A stretch of 5,125 bases of DNA from Euryarchaeota archaeon UBA550. GTDB taxonomy: Archaea > Thermoplasmatota > Poseidoniia > Poseidoniales > Poseidoniaceae. The stretch covers positions 1 through 5,125 of the forward strand of contig DAYA01000005.1 in assembly GCA_002506705.1 (NCBI GenBank), given 5' to 3'. Under the pieces are notes generated by a model, which saw nothing but the letters and a program-made list of their open reading frames with translations, ran no database searches and was not told the origin of the DNA. Shown piece by piece: positions 1 to 5,125 of this stretch. The first letter of the stretch is position 1, and every line of letters starts with the position of its first letter. Both the position numbers and the translations under genes were made by a program.

Positions 1-2
1 AG

Positions 3-85
3 GCGGAGATCGCATAGCCTGGTATTGCGGTGGACTTGAAATCCACTGTCCCTCGGACACGGGAGTTCGAATCTCTCTCTCCGCG
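3..85 (+). tRNA. tRNA-Ser with anticodon UGA, long variable arm, no encoded CCA
   Basis: A complete class II cloverleaf can be folded by eye. The acceptor stem is GCGGAGA (3-9) with TCTCCGC (78-84). A 3-bp D stem pairs GCA (12-14) with TGC (26-28) around a loop containing GG. The anticodon stem is GTGGA (30-34) with TCCAC (42-46), and its loop CTTGAAA gives anticodon TGA, which reads UCN serine codons. The long variable arm TGTCC (47-51) with GGACA (55-59) is typical of serine tRNAs. The T stem GGGAG with CTCTC flanks the loop TTCGAAT. G85 is the discriminator base, as expected for serine. The following bases are CCT, so CCA must be added after transcription, as in most archaea. Canonical position 10 is G (base 12), the site methylated by Trm11/Trm-G10 enzymes. 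There is no intron. Confidence 0.96.
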
Positions 86-90
86 CCTAA

Positions 91-94
91 TTTT
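91..94 (+). terminator. Short T-tract after tRNA-Ser
   Basis: Four T residues lie in an AT-rich run (88-96) six bases past the tRNA discriminator base. Archaeal RNA polymerase can terminate at T-rich stretches without a hairpin, so this could end the tRNA transcript. The tract is short and the call rests only on position and composition. Confidence 0.35.
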
Positions 95-100
95 CTCGTC

Positions 101-107
101 TAATATT
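101..107 (+). promoter_or_regulatory. Candidate TATA element for the lipoprotein-like gene
   Basis: TAATATT is the most AT-rich heptamer between the tRNA and the gene starting at 157. An archaeal TATA box lies roughly 25 bases before transcription start. That would place the start near 127-133 and leave a leader of about 25 bases. No Shine-Dalgarno-like sequence is visible before the ATG. Read-through from the tRNA promoter is an alternative source of transcript. Confidence 0.3.
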
Positions 108-156
108 CTACTGTTCATGGAAAGGGTTCAACAACTCAAGGCGCCGTGCATAGAAC

Positions 157-1530
157 ATGGCCCGCCTTCAGACGCGTCTCGGGATGATGCTGGTTCTGCT
201 GATGTTCATGGCTGGATGTATCTACAATGATACACCTGAATGGGGTACTGGTGATGGCCAAGTACACGTCGAATATGATGAAGACAGTGCCGATGTAGAA
301 TCCAAAATGGGTGAAGGATTTGAAGAAACCTTCCCGATTGTTGGCTGTGGCGAGTCACAGATGAAAGTCACGGGTATGCTAATTTCATCTGAAGTCTATT
401 CAGAGCACCCCACGCTTTCCGATGTGCAGTCTGCTATGGGAGCTGCTGTAATTATCCATACAATGTCTTGGAGTTCTGCAGAAGCTGTGGAAGAAGGTAA
501 GGCAGGTAGAATCAGTTTGAAAGATTGGTCTGAGCCGCTGAATCCAAGCGAAGCAGTAGGTTCAAAATTGTCAGACAACGAAAATGAATGGGAAGTAATT
601 GGTATCATTCCTGCATCTGAAAACGTCGCAGACGGTCTCAATATACTACAGCACTGGCACGAGCCTATCGAAATGAAAGGCTACGTTCTGGGCGGAAATG
701 GCCTCGCTGGTGTTAACTCTGAAACCTGTGCCCTTGAAGGACAGGGTCACGGTATGATTGTCACTAGTATCAAAACCAGCCAAGGTGTTGTAAGTTTAGA
801 TGGAGAGCATGACGATGAATACTCACTTGGTGATACGGACATATTTGGTGGCTGGACATTTATCCTATTCTTCCTACTTGTTGGAGTAGGAGGAGGAGTC
901 GGACTCTTTGTGGTCTCGACTATGGTTATCAGGCAGGGTGCAAAAGCAACTGCAGAAGCACTGCTTGGAAGAGAAGGGTTCGCTAAATCTGTTCAAATGA
1001 AGAAAGACATCAAGCAATCAAAGAAAGATGGGCTTCTTCCTCCTGAACAAAAAACCTCGCCAAAGAAGAAATCATCACCTCCTCCAAAGAAGAAAAAGGA
1101 GGAAGATGTTGCTATTCCGGGCTTCAGTCTAGACAGCGTTTTACAATCTGATAGCAGTGATAGCGGGCAGAAGACCTTCGGTGGCGGAAATTCTGTCGTA
1201 GTCACTAGTGAAGCCAAGGAAATGGAATCCGCACAGCCTGTTGCATCATCCATGCCTCAAGTCTCCAATACACCAATGCCTTCTGCTGGAGTTGTTTCTA
1301 CTCAACCTGAGCCTGCAAAAAGAGAACACTTCTCTTCGAGTATGTCGCGCAGCGCCACCCAACCTACTGCTGCTGCTAACCCGACTAAGGGAAGCAGACC
1401 AGTAAAACGTCGCTCGGTGAAAAAGCGTGCTGCGCAGAGAACTGAACCAGAACCTCAGCCGGAAAGAGTAGTCGAAAACAAGAGAGCATCAGTTGCTGAT
1501 GATGAGGAATTCAGTGACTTCTCATTCTAG
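157..1530 (+). CDS. Hypothetical lipobox membrane protein with one TM helix and a long basic tail
   Basis: I do not recognise this 457-residue protein. The start is well fixed: an in-frame TAG lies at 151-153, so ATG 157 is the first possible ATG, and it gives a good signal peptide (R4 and R7, hydrophobic 9-18, lipobox FMAGC with C21). Lipidation at C21 would anchor the mature N-terminus outside the membrane. Residues 22-230 are acidic and probably form an extracytoplasmic domain. Its only cysteines are C64 and C191, a possible disulfide. A single hydrophobic helix spans about 233-256, followed by RQGAK, which fits the positive-inside rule with a cytoplasmic C-terminus. Residues 257-457 are mostly low complexity: a Lys/Pro-rich block (about 286-316), a Ser/Gln/Pro-rich stretch, a basic cluster (about 414-428) and an acidic-aromatic end (DDEEFSDFSF). 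No enzymatic motif is visible. Lipidation is predicted only. If it does not occur, the N-terminal segment is a cleaved signal or a second helix. The stop overlaps that of the convergent neighbour. Confidence 0.85.
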   Translation: MARLQTRLGMMLVLLMFMAGCIYNDTPEWGTGDGQVHVEYDEDSADVESKMGEGFEETFPIVGCGESQMKVTGMLISSEVYSEHPTLSDVQSAMGAAVIIHTMSWSSAEAVEEGKAGRISLKDWSEPLNPSEAVGSKLSDNENEWEVIGIIPASENVADGLNILQHWHEPIEMKGYVLGGNGLAGVNSETCALEGQGHGMIVTSIKTSQGVVSLDGEHDDEYSLGDTDIFGGWTFILFFLLVGVGGGVGLFVVSTMVIRQGAKATAEALLGREGFAKSVQMKKDIKQSKKDGLLPPEQKTSPKKKSSPPPKKKKEEDVAIPGFSLDSVLQSDSSDSGQKTFGGGNSVVVTSEAKEMESAQPVASSMPQVSNTPMPSAGVVSTQPEPAKREHFSSSMSRSATQPTAAANPTKGSRPVKRRSVKKRAAQRTEPEPQPERVVENKRASVADDEEFSDFSF

Positions 1531-2549
1531 GCCCAAGGCACATCCTTAGCACCACGAACGAGCAATTGCTCAGTATGCCATTCTAGAGTTGCTGGACTGA
1601 GAATAATCGGTTCTCCGTCAGCTTGAACCCAGGTCGACAAAGGTAGAGGTACATCGGATACCTTACCTTTGGAATCAACCGGTTTGATCTCAATGCGGTT
1701 CGCCTTTTGCATTGTGATTCCCCATTTTCCAACGTGTTTGCCTTTTTTCATTGGCCCCATCAGAGATAACATGGCGATTCTTGAAAGCCTTGGAGCATAC
1801 ATTATCATACCATCATTATCGACGGGAGATACGCCTGGACAGACTTTGTAGCCTCCACCGAAAGTTTCACCGGTTGTTGCAGCAAACATCGTGAAGTCAA
1901 TTATTTCACCTTCAGAATCATCGAGTTTTAACCACACCTTCCTCCTCTTCCAGAATGGTATTGTGGTTATTCCAAGGTAAGTGTATTTCTTATTCCCCTT
2001 AATCCACTTCGCTCTCGATAATTTAGCCCTAGACATTGCACTGGTTATTCCGGAATCAGACTCTAGGAATACCCATCGAACCACCTTCCCATCTTGGGTT
2101 GCTTCTCCATCCCACTGATTTGGCTTAGGTGCGGGATAATCTCCGGTTGCAGATGCTGGAAATCCTTCCAAGCGCCATGCGGCACATCTTCTGTCAACTC
2201 CGTTTGCAAGCACATCGATTGCTTGGTCCACATCTTTCCTAGAAATTCCCTGGGTTATTGCGTAATCGTTACCCGAGCCAAAGGGAAGGATTCCCAGCGG
2301 TATATCGCTGCCTCTTAGGGCACTGGCTACTTCGTGTACGGTTCCATCACCGCCAACTGCGACTATTGGACCTTCCACATTTTGCTGTCGCAATTCCCAA
2401 GCGATTTCGCTAGCGTGACCAACGCTATTTGTCATGTGAGTTACAACATCAAACCCTTTTGATTCTAATTTTGCAGAAATAGAGGGCCATCTTTTGCCGC
2501 ATGTATGGTCCCTGCTAGCAGGATTAACGATGCAGTGTAATGCTCCCAT
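1527..2549 (-). CDS. Diacylglycerol kinase/YegS-family lipid kinase
   Basis: This 340-residue protein has the hallmarks of the DAGK catalytic family, which phosphorylates a hydroxyl of a lipid such as diacylglycerol, sphingoid base or, in archaea, possibly a dialkylglycerol, using ATP at the inner membrane face. The N-terminal strand ends in NPAS (9-12), followed by the nucleotide-binding GGDGT (66-70) and the PFGSGNDYA segment (89-97). A GETFGGGYK segment (227-235) and a DNDG turn (244-247) precede the C-terminal ADGE (310-313), whose Asp and Glu match the catalytic DGE of DgkB/YegS proteins. There is no signal peptide or TM helix, as expected for a peripheral enzyme. The protein is somewhat longer than the roughly 300-residue norm because of a hydrophilic insert at about 129-155. 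The start puts the first beta strand directly after the Met, as in homologues. It is divergent from ribD and convergent with the lipoprotein-like gene. The true substrate cannot be read from sequence. Confidence 0.9.
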   Translation of the reverse strand: MGALHCIVNPASRDHTCGKRWPSISAKLESKGFDVVTHMTNSVGHASEIAWELRQQNVEGPIVAVGGDGTVHEVASALRGSDIPLGILPFGSGNDYAITQGISRKDVDQAIDVLANGVDRRCAAWRLEGFPASATGDYPAPKPNQWDGEATQDGKVVRWVFLESDSGITSAMSRAKLSRAKWIKGNKKYTYLGITTIPFWKRRKVWLKLDDSEGEIIDFTMFAATTGETFGGGYKVCPGVSPVDNDGMIMYAPRLSRIAMLSLMGPMKKGKHVGKWGITMQKANRIEIKPVDSKGKVSDVPLPLSTWVQADGEPIILSPATLEWHTEQLLVRGAKDVPWA

Positions 2550-2558
2550 AATGGTGCC

Positions 2559-2565
2559 TATGATA
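2559..2565 (+). promoter_or_regulatory. Candidate TATA element for the ribD-trm11 pair
   Basis: TATGATA is the only AT-rich heptamer in the 60-base divergent gap. On the + strand it would predict transcription from about 2588, leaving a leader of roughly 20 bases before ATG 2610. It is only 10-16 bases from the lipid kinase start on the other strand, too close to serve that gene in the usual geometry. The evidence is position and composition only. No riboswitch-like structure would fit in so short a gap. Confidence 0.25.
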
Positions 2566-2609
2566 CGTTGAGGACATCAACCCTCTTGTCCCTACAAGGC
2601 GATGGCCTC

Positions 2610-3635
2610 ATGTCTGATGCCTACCTCGCGTGGGTCATGGCTTGGAGCGATGCAGAGCATGAATACATGCGGCGCGCTATCGAAGTCGCAGAAAAAGGAC
2701 GAGGGCAAGTCAGGCCAAATCCACTAGTCGGGTGTGTATTAGTCAAGGATGGAAAAGTCATTGCAGAAGGATGGCATGACCATCTAGGTGGGCTACACGC
2801 AGAGCAAATGGCGATCCACGATGCTGAAGAAAAAGGCCACAACACAAACGGAGCAACCGCTTACGTTACTCTAGAGCCTTGCAATCACTTTGGTAGGACT
2901 CCACCCTGTACAGAAGCACTGCTATGGGCAGGAATCAGCAATGTAGTAATCGCTCACGGAGACCCAAATCCAATCGTAAGAGGAAACGGCATATCTGTAT
3001 TAGAGGATGCTGGAATTAAGGTTGAGACTGGATTATTGGAAGATGAAGCTGCACACCAAATGAGAGAATTCCTACACTGGTGTGGCAATCGAAAACCATT
3101 CGTTACTGTCAAAGTTGCTATCGACGCTAATGGCTCGGTAGATGATTTGTCTAAGGGCCCTGCTAGATTCACAAGTGAAGAATGCTTGAAGGAAGTTCAC
3201 AGGTTGCGAAAGGACTGCTGTGCAATTTTAGTTGGGGCGAACACGGTAATCAGGGATGACCCTTCTCTTAACGTCAGACTTGTTGAATCACAGAGACAGC
3301 CCCTGAGAGTGGTTATCGACCCAAACAACCGAATAAATTCCAACTCCAAAGTACTGACTGATGGATTGGAAACCAAACACCTAACAGATGATTTCCGAGG
3401 ACTCTCCGCTATGCTGGATATGCTTGGAGATTTAGAAATCCAGAGGTTATTGGTCGAAGGCGGGCCCGATACAATCAATCGATTCTTGAATTCTGATTTG
3501 GTTGATGAGTTCATTTTAGTTCAATCAAACCTAACCCACAGCGAACCTGTTCAAGCTGATTTTGACCTCTCAAAATTCACTAACATGGAGCAGACGAAAT
3601 GGGGCGAAGAGTCTGTAAAGATATACACGAGATGA
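2610..3635 (+). CDS. ribD: Bifunctional riboflavin biosynthesis protein RibD (deaminase-reductase)
   Basis: RibD catalyses two steps of riboflavin synthesis: deamination of the pyrimidine produced from GTP, then NADPH-dependent reduction of its ribosyl chain. With the start used here it has 341 residues. The N-terminal deaminase (about 18-145) shows YMRRA, PNPLVGCVLVKDG, the zinc and catalytic motif HAE (H63, E65) and PC...PPC (C91, C100). The reductase domain (about 163-341) shows ILVGANTVIRDDPSL, PLRVVID, LLVEGG (280-285) and LVDE. It is a little shorter than E. coli RibD, mainly in the middle of the reductase. The usual SLDGK motif appears to be replaced by DANGS (172-176). Start choice: ATG 2610 is the longest ATG form. 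ATG 2637 gives MAWSDAEHEYM and a length closer to homologues, and it is a serious alternative. TTG 2568 is unlikely. The deaminase-reductase fusion is the bacterial arrangement, so acquisition from bacteria is plausible. The gene heads a likely operon with the methyltransferase 4 bases downstream. Confidence 0.93.
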   Translation: MSDAYLAWVMAWSDAEHEYMRRAIEVAEKGRGQVRPNPLVGCVLVKDGKVIAEGWHDHLGGLHAEQMAIHDAEEKGHNTNGATAYVTLEPCNHFGRTPPCTEALLWAGISNVVIAHGDPNPIVRGNGISVLEDAGIKVETGLLEDEAAHQMREFLHWCGNRKPFVTVKVAIDANGSVDDLSKGPARFTSEECLKEVHRLRKDCCAILVGANTVIRDDPSLNVRLVESQRQPLRVVIDPNNRINSNSKVLTDGLETKHLTDDFRGLSAMLDMLGDLEIQRLLVEGGPDTINRFLNSDLVDEFILVQSNLTHSEPVQADFDLSKFTNMEQTKWGEESVKIYTR

Positions 3636-3636
3636 T
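3629..3636 (+). promoter_or_regulatory. Possible Shine-Dalgarno site for the trm11-like gene
   Basis: GAGATGAT differs by one base from GAGGTGAT, a good complement to the 16S rRNA 3' end. It sits 3 bases before ATG 3640 and overlaps the ribD stop codon TGA (3633-3635). This would allow translation of the second gene to be coupled to the end of ribD. The mismatch and short spacing keep confidence low. Confidence 0.3.
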
Positions 3637-3639
3637 TTG

Positions 3640-4668
3640 ATGAACTCAAATCCATCTGCAATAATTGCACTGCGTGGATGGCATCCTGCAATTTCGAGGG
3701 CTGAAGCAAAGGCTATGTTTTCTACTTCTGACGTAGAGAGAACCGATGCCAGAAGACTACTGATTGCAAATGGGGAAAGTGATTGGGAAAACGCTCACAG
3801 AATGTCTGGCTGTGAATGTGTTTTAGTCGGTGGCGGTATTGCAAAATGGGAATCAATTGACGCCTTATTAGCAAAAATTACTGTGACTGCAAAAAATTCG
3901 ATGGCAGTTGAATGTTGGAGACATGAAGGCAAACTTCCCGTAGCAACTAGAGATATCGAGAGGCAATTGGGGGGGAAATTCCACGATGCTGGCTCAACAT
4001 TTGACCTCGATAATCCAAAACACAAATTCGGAGTTGTATTGGACAATTCGGCAGGTTACGTCGCATGGGGTTGGATGGTAGGCCAAGGACCCGGGAAACA
4101 TGGTTGGTCTGCAATGCGCGCAAATAAGCGGCCGTTCTTCCGCCCTGTGAGCCTAGAGCCACGCTTAGCAAGGTCTGCAGTAAACATTGCAGCAGGAACT
4201 AGAGATGGAGTCGTCGTTGACCCAATGTGCGGAACTGGTGGAATACTGATTGAGTCTGCGCTAAGCGGGAGAGAAACTCTCGGTATCGATTTCGACCCTG
4301 TTATGGTTGATGGTTGTCAGCAAAATATCGACTGGGCAGAAGTTGACGCCAAAGTTGTGAGAGGAGACGCTACAAGATACGAGTTTCCAGATGACGTTGC
4401 TGCAGTAGTTGTTGACCCGCCTTACGGCAGGAATTCACCCAGCGATGAGAAATTGATCGAAGACATGCTGGAAAATATTCGGAAGCAGTCCCCCGAGAGT
4501 AAACTCGTAGTTATTCTGCCTGTTGCTCCTGGCGGCGATGACCTAGATGAAGAAATCACAACTGATATCAAGTTACACGGTTATGAAATTGAGACTGCGT
4601 ACGGTATTCGAGTACACAAGTCCCTAGGTAGAGTTCTGATTATTGCTAGAGCTTGGACTCAAAATTGA
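3640..4668 (+). CDS. Trm11/Trm-G10-type tRNA (guanine-N2) methyltransferase
   Basis: The 342-residue product matches the archaeal Trm-G10/Trm11 family, which uses S-adenosylmethionine to methylate the N2 amino group of G10 in tRNA in the cytoplasm. The N-terminal half should hold the THUMP-type RNA-binding region (roughly 40-115, diverged, ending near RDIERQLGG). The family linker motif RPFFRP (164-169) is followed by EPRLARSAVN. The Rossmann-fold methyltransferase domain carries motif I DPMCGTGG (194-201), the acidic loop GIDFDP (215-220), GDA (242-244) and catalytic motif IV DPPYG (259-263), which is characteristic of enzymes acting on exocyclic amino groups. ATG 3640 is preferred over the adjacent in-frame TTG at 3637. 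It follows the ribD stop by 4 bases, so co-transcription is likely. Its last 23 bases overlap the convergent cysteine-rich gene. Mono- versus dimethylation cannot be told from sequence. Confidence 0.92.
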   Translation: MNSNPSAIIALRGWHPAISRAEAKAMFSTSDVERTDARRLLIANGESDWENAHRMSGCECVLVGGGIAKWESIDALLAKITVTAKNSMAVECWRHEGKLPVATRDIERQLGGKFHDAGSTFDLDNPKHKFGVVLDNSAGYVAWGWMVGQGPGKHGWSAMRANKRPFFRPVSLEPRLARSAVNIAAGTRDGVVVDPMCGTGGILIESALSGRETLGIDFDPVMVDGCQQNIDWAEVDAKVVRGDATRYEFPDDVAAVVVDPPYGRNSPSDEKLIEDMLENIRKQSPESKLVVILPVAPGGDDLDEEITTDIKLHGYEIETAYGIRVHKSLGRVLIIARAWTQN

Positions 4669-5041
4669 GTAATCGTAGAGCATCATCTTCGGTTGGCTCA
4701 TCAAATTCACTTGTGTAAGGACACAGGTCATCCAAGATAGCCAAATCTTTCTCATCCAATATTACGGGATATGTGCGACAGCCAAGTGGCCTTGCATCAT
4801 ATACGGTACAGATGCCGGGGGCGGTAGGTAAATCTGAACTGGTAGCCAAAAAGACACATGCTTTGGTATCTTGATTGTTCAACAATCGCCTAATTCCAGA
4901 ATCATCTCTACTGCAAAATTGTTCTTCAGACAATCCAGTTCTCCTCGAAAGTCGGCTCGCCTCTGTTGCTGTTATCGGCATGACTGTCTCTCTACAGCAC
5001 ATGCTACAACCCTTCTCTACGCAAGGAGAGTTGCTTGCCAT
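4646..5041 (-). CDS. YkgJ/CxxCxxCC-family cysteine-rich, putative zinc- or iron-binding protein
   Basis: The 131-residue protein has the pattern of the CxxCxxCC (YkgJ-like) family, described as zinc- or iron-chelating but without an established biochemical role. An N-terminal cysteine cluster (C7, C12, C15, C16) is followed by a helix-like segment (25-40) and C62. The signature GICTVYDARPLGCRTYP comes next (C78, R84-P85, C88, R89, Y91-P92), and then C107. In all there are nine cysteines, including a less typical C43. There is no signal peptide or membrane helix, so a cytoplasmic location is expected. ATG 5041 is the first ATG after an in-frame TGA at 5092-5090 and leaves only six residues before the first cysteine, as usual for the family. 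No clear TATA box or Shine-Dalgarno site precedes it. Its 3' end overlaps the methyltransferase gene on the opposite strand. Confidence 0.88.
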   Translation of the reverse strand: MASNSPCVEKGCSMCCRETVMPITATEASRLSRRTGLSEEQFCSRDDSGIRRLLNNQDTKACVFLATSSDLPTAPGICTVYDARPLGCRTYPVILDEKDLAILDDLCPYTSEFDEPTEDDALRLLNFESKL

Positions 5042-5125
5042 GATACGCTCTAGTTGGCACAGGCTCTTGAATGAACGCGAGGGTGTGATTCAAGAAGGGG
5101 TGGCTTTTCGGCGGTGCAGGGCAAT
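5040..5125 (+). CDS. Possible start of a divergent ORF running off the window
   Basis: ATG 5040 opens a + strand frame that begins MIRSSWHRL and stays open for 28 codons to the window edge. Its ATG overlaps the opposite-strand ykgJ-like ATG (both lie inside CCATGA, 5038-5043). The length is too short to judge, and such an overlap of divergent starts is unusual. If real, the start may lie further in: TTG 5067 and several GTG codons are also in frame. In the same 84 bases two - strand frames also reach the edge and close near the ykgJ-like start, so the neighbour could equally be a - strand gene end. No similarity is recognised. Confidence 0.18.
   Translation, partial: MIRSSWHRLLNEREGVIQEGVAFRRCRA
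5065..5095. repeat. Perfect 8-bp inverted repeat upstream of the ykgJ-like gene
   Basis: TCTTGAAT (5065-5072) and ATTCAAGA (5088-5095) are exact reverse complements separated by 15 bases. The nearer arm lies 24 bases before the ykgJ-like ATG on the - strand. It could be an operator for a dimeric regulator, a hairpin at the end of a neighbouring transcript, or chance. The flanking bases do not extend the pairing. Confidence 0.45.

Noticed and set aside
30..230. Open + frame crossing the tRNA and the start of the lipoprotein-like gene
   Set aside because: It begins inside the tRNA anticodon stem, and the sequence is unrelated to any protein I know. It runs out of frame into a well-supported signal peptide.
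883..899. GGA-rich run suggesting a purine repeat or G-quadruplex
   Set aside because: It encodes the glycine-rich centre of the TM helix, and its G runs are only two bases long.
993..1253. - strand open frame rich in Phe and Ser
   Set aside because: It is the antisense of the Lys/Pro-rich tail of the + gene, and its composition is explained by AAG/AAA codons read backwards.
1743..1748. T6 tract as a terminator for the lipoprotein-like transcript
   Set aside because: It encodes lysines of the lipid kinase on the other strand and lies over 200 bases past the stop. It could act, but nothing distinguishes it from coding sequence.
2550..2609. Possible FMN riboswitch or other leader element before ribD
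   Set aside because: The divergent gap is only about 60 bases, too short for the conserved FMN aptamer, and no matching conserved segments are seen.
3197..3514. 105-codon - strand open frame inside ribD
   Set aside because: It lies wholly antisense to the conserved reductase domain and shows no motif or start signal.
1..5125. CRISPR array, insertion sequence, attachment site or defence module
   Set aside because: No regularly spaced direct repeats, transposase or integrase motifs were seen, and no duplicated tRNA 3' end is apparent elsewhere in the window.

Overview
The window reads as a compact stretch of an archaeal chromosome. The supporting signs are a tRNA-Ser gene without an encoded CCA end, a Trm11/Trm-G10-type THUMP methyltransferase with the archaeal signature RPFFRP...DPMCGTGG...DPPYG, the absence of strong Shine-Dalgarno sites at most starts, and very tight gene packing at moderate GC. 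A bacterial-type fused RibD beside these genes, a lipobox protein and a diacylglycerol-kinase-like protein make a marine Thermoplasmatota lineage (Marine Group II/III, Poseidoniales-like) my best guess. That assignment is an inference from gene content and not from a marker alignment.

Layout from left to right: (1) tRNA-Ser(UGA) on + at 3-85, followed by a short T-tract. (2) A + strand gene at 157-1530 for an unrecognised 457-residue membrane protein, with a lipoprotein signal peptide, an outside domain, one membrane helix and a long basic low-complexity tail. (3) A - strand lipid/diacylglycerol kinase-family gene at 1527-2549, whose stop codon shares the palindrome CTAG with the stop of the preceding gene. 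(4) A divergent + strand pair: ribD (start taken as 2610, end 3635) and, 4 bases later, a trm11-like tRNA guanine methyltransferase (3640-4668). (5) A - strand gene at 4646-5041 for a small cysteine-rich protein of the YkgJ/CxxCxxCC family, overlapping the methyltransferase tail by 23 bases. (6) The last 84 bases have no assignable gene. They contain a perfect 8-bp inverted repeat and several frames open to the window edge, one of which starts with an ATG overlapping the ykgJ-like start.

Most genes are housekeeping: riboflavin synthesis, tRNA modification, lipid phosphorylation and a metal-binding protein. ribD and trm11 are probably co-transcribed but their functions are not obviously related. 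The encoded tRNA-Ser carries G at canonical position 10, so it could be a substrate of the methyltransferase family seen here. I see no CRISPR array, insertion sequence, prophage or defence module. The least explained object is the lipoprotein-like gene with its large basic cytoplasmic tail. No stretch over 300 bases lacks a gene.
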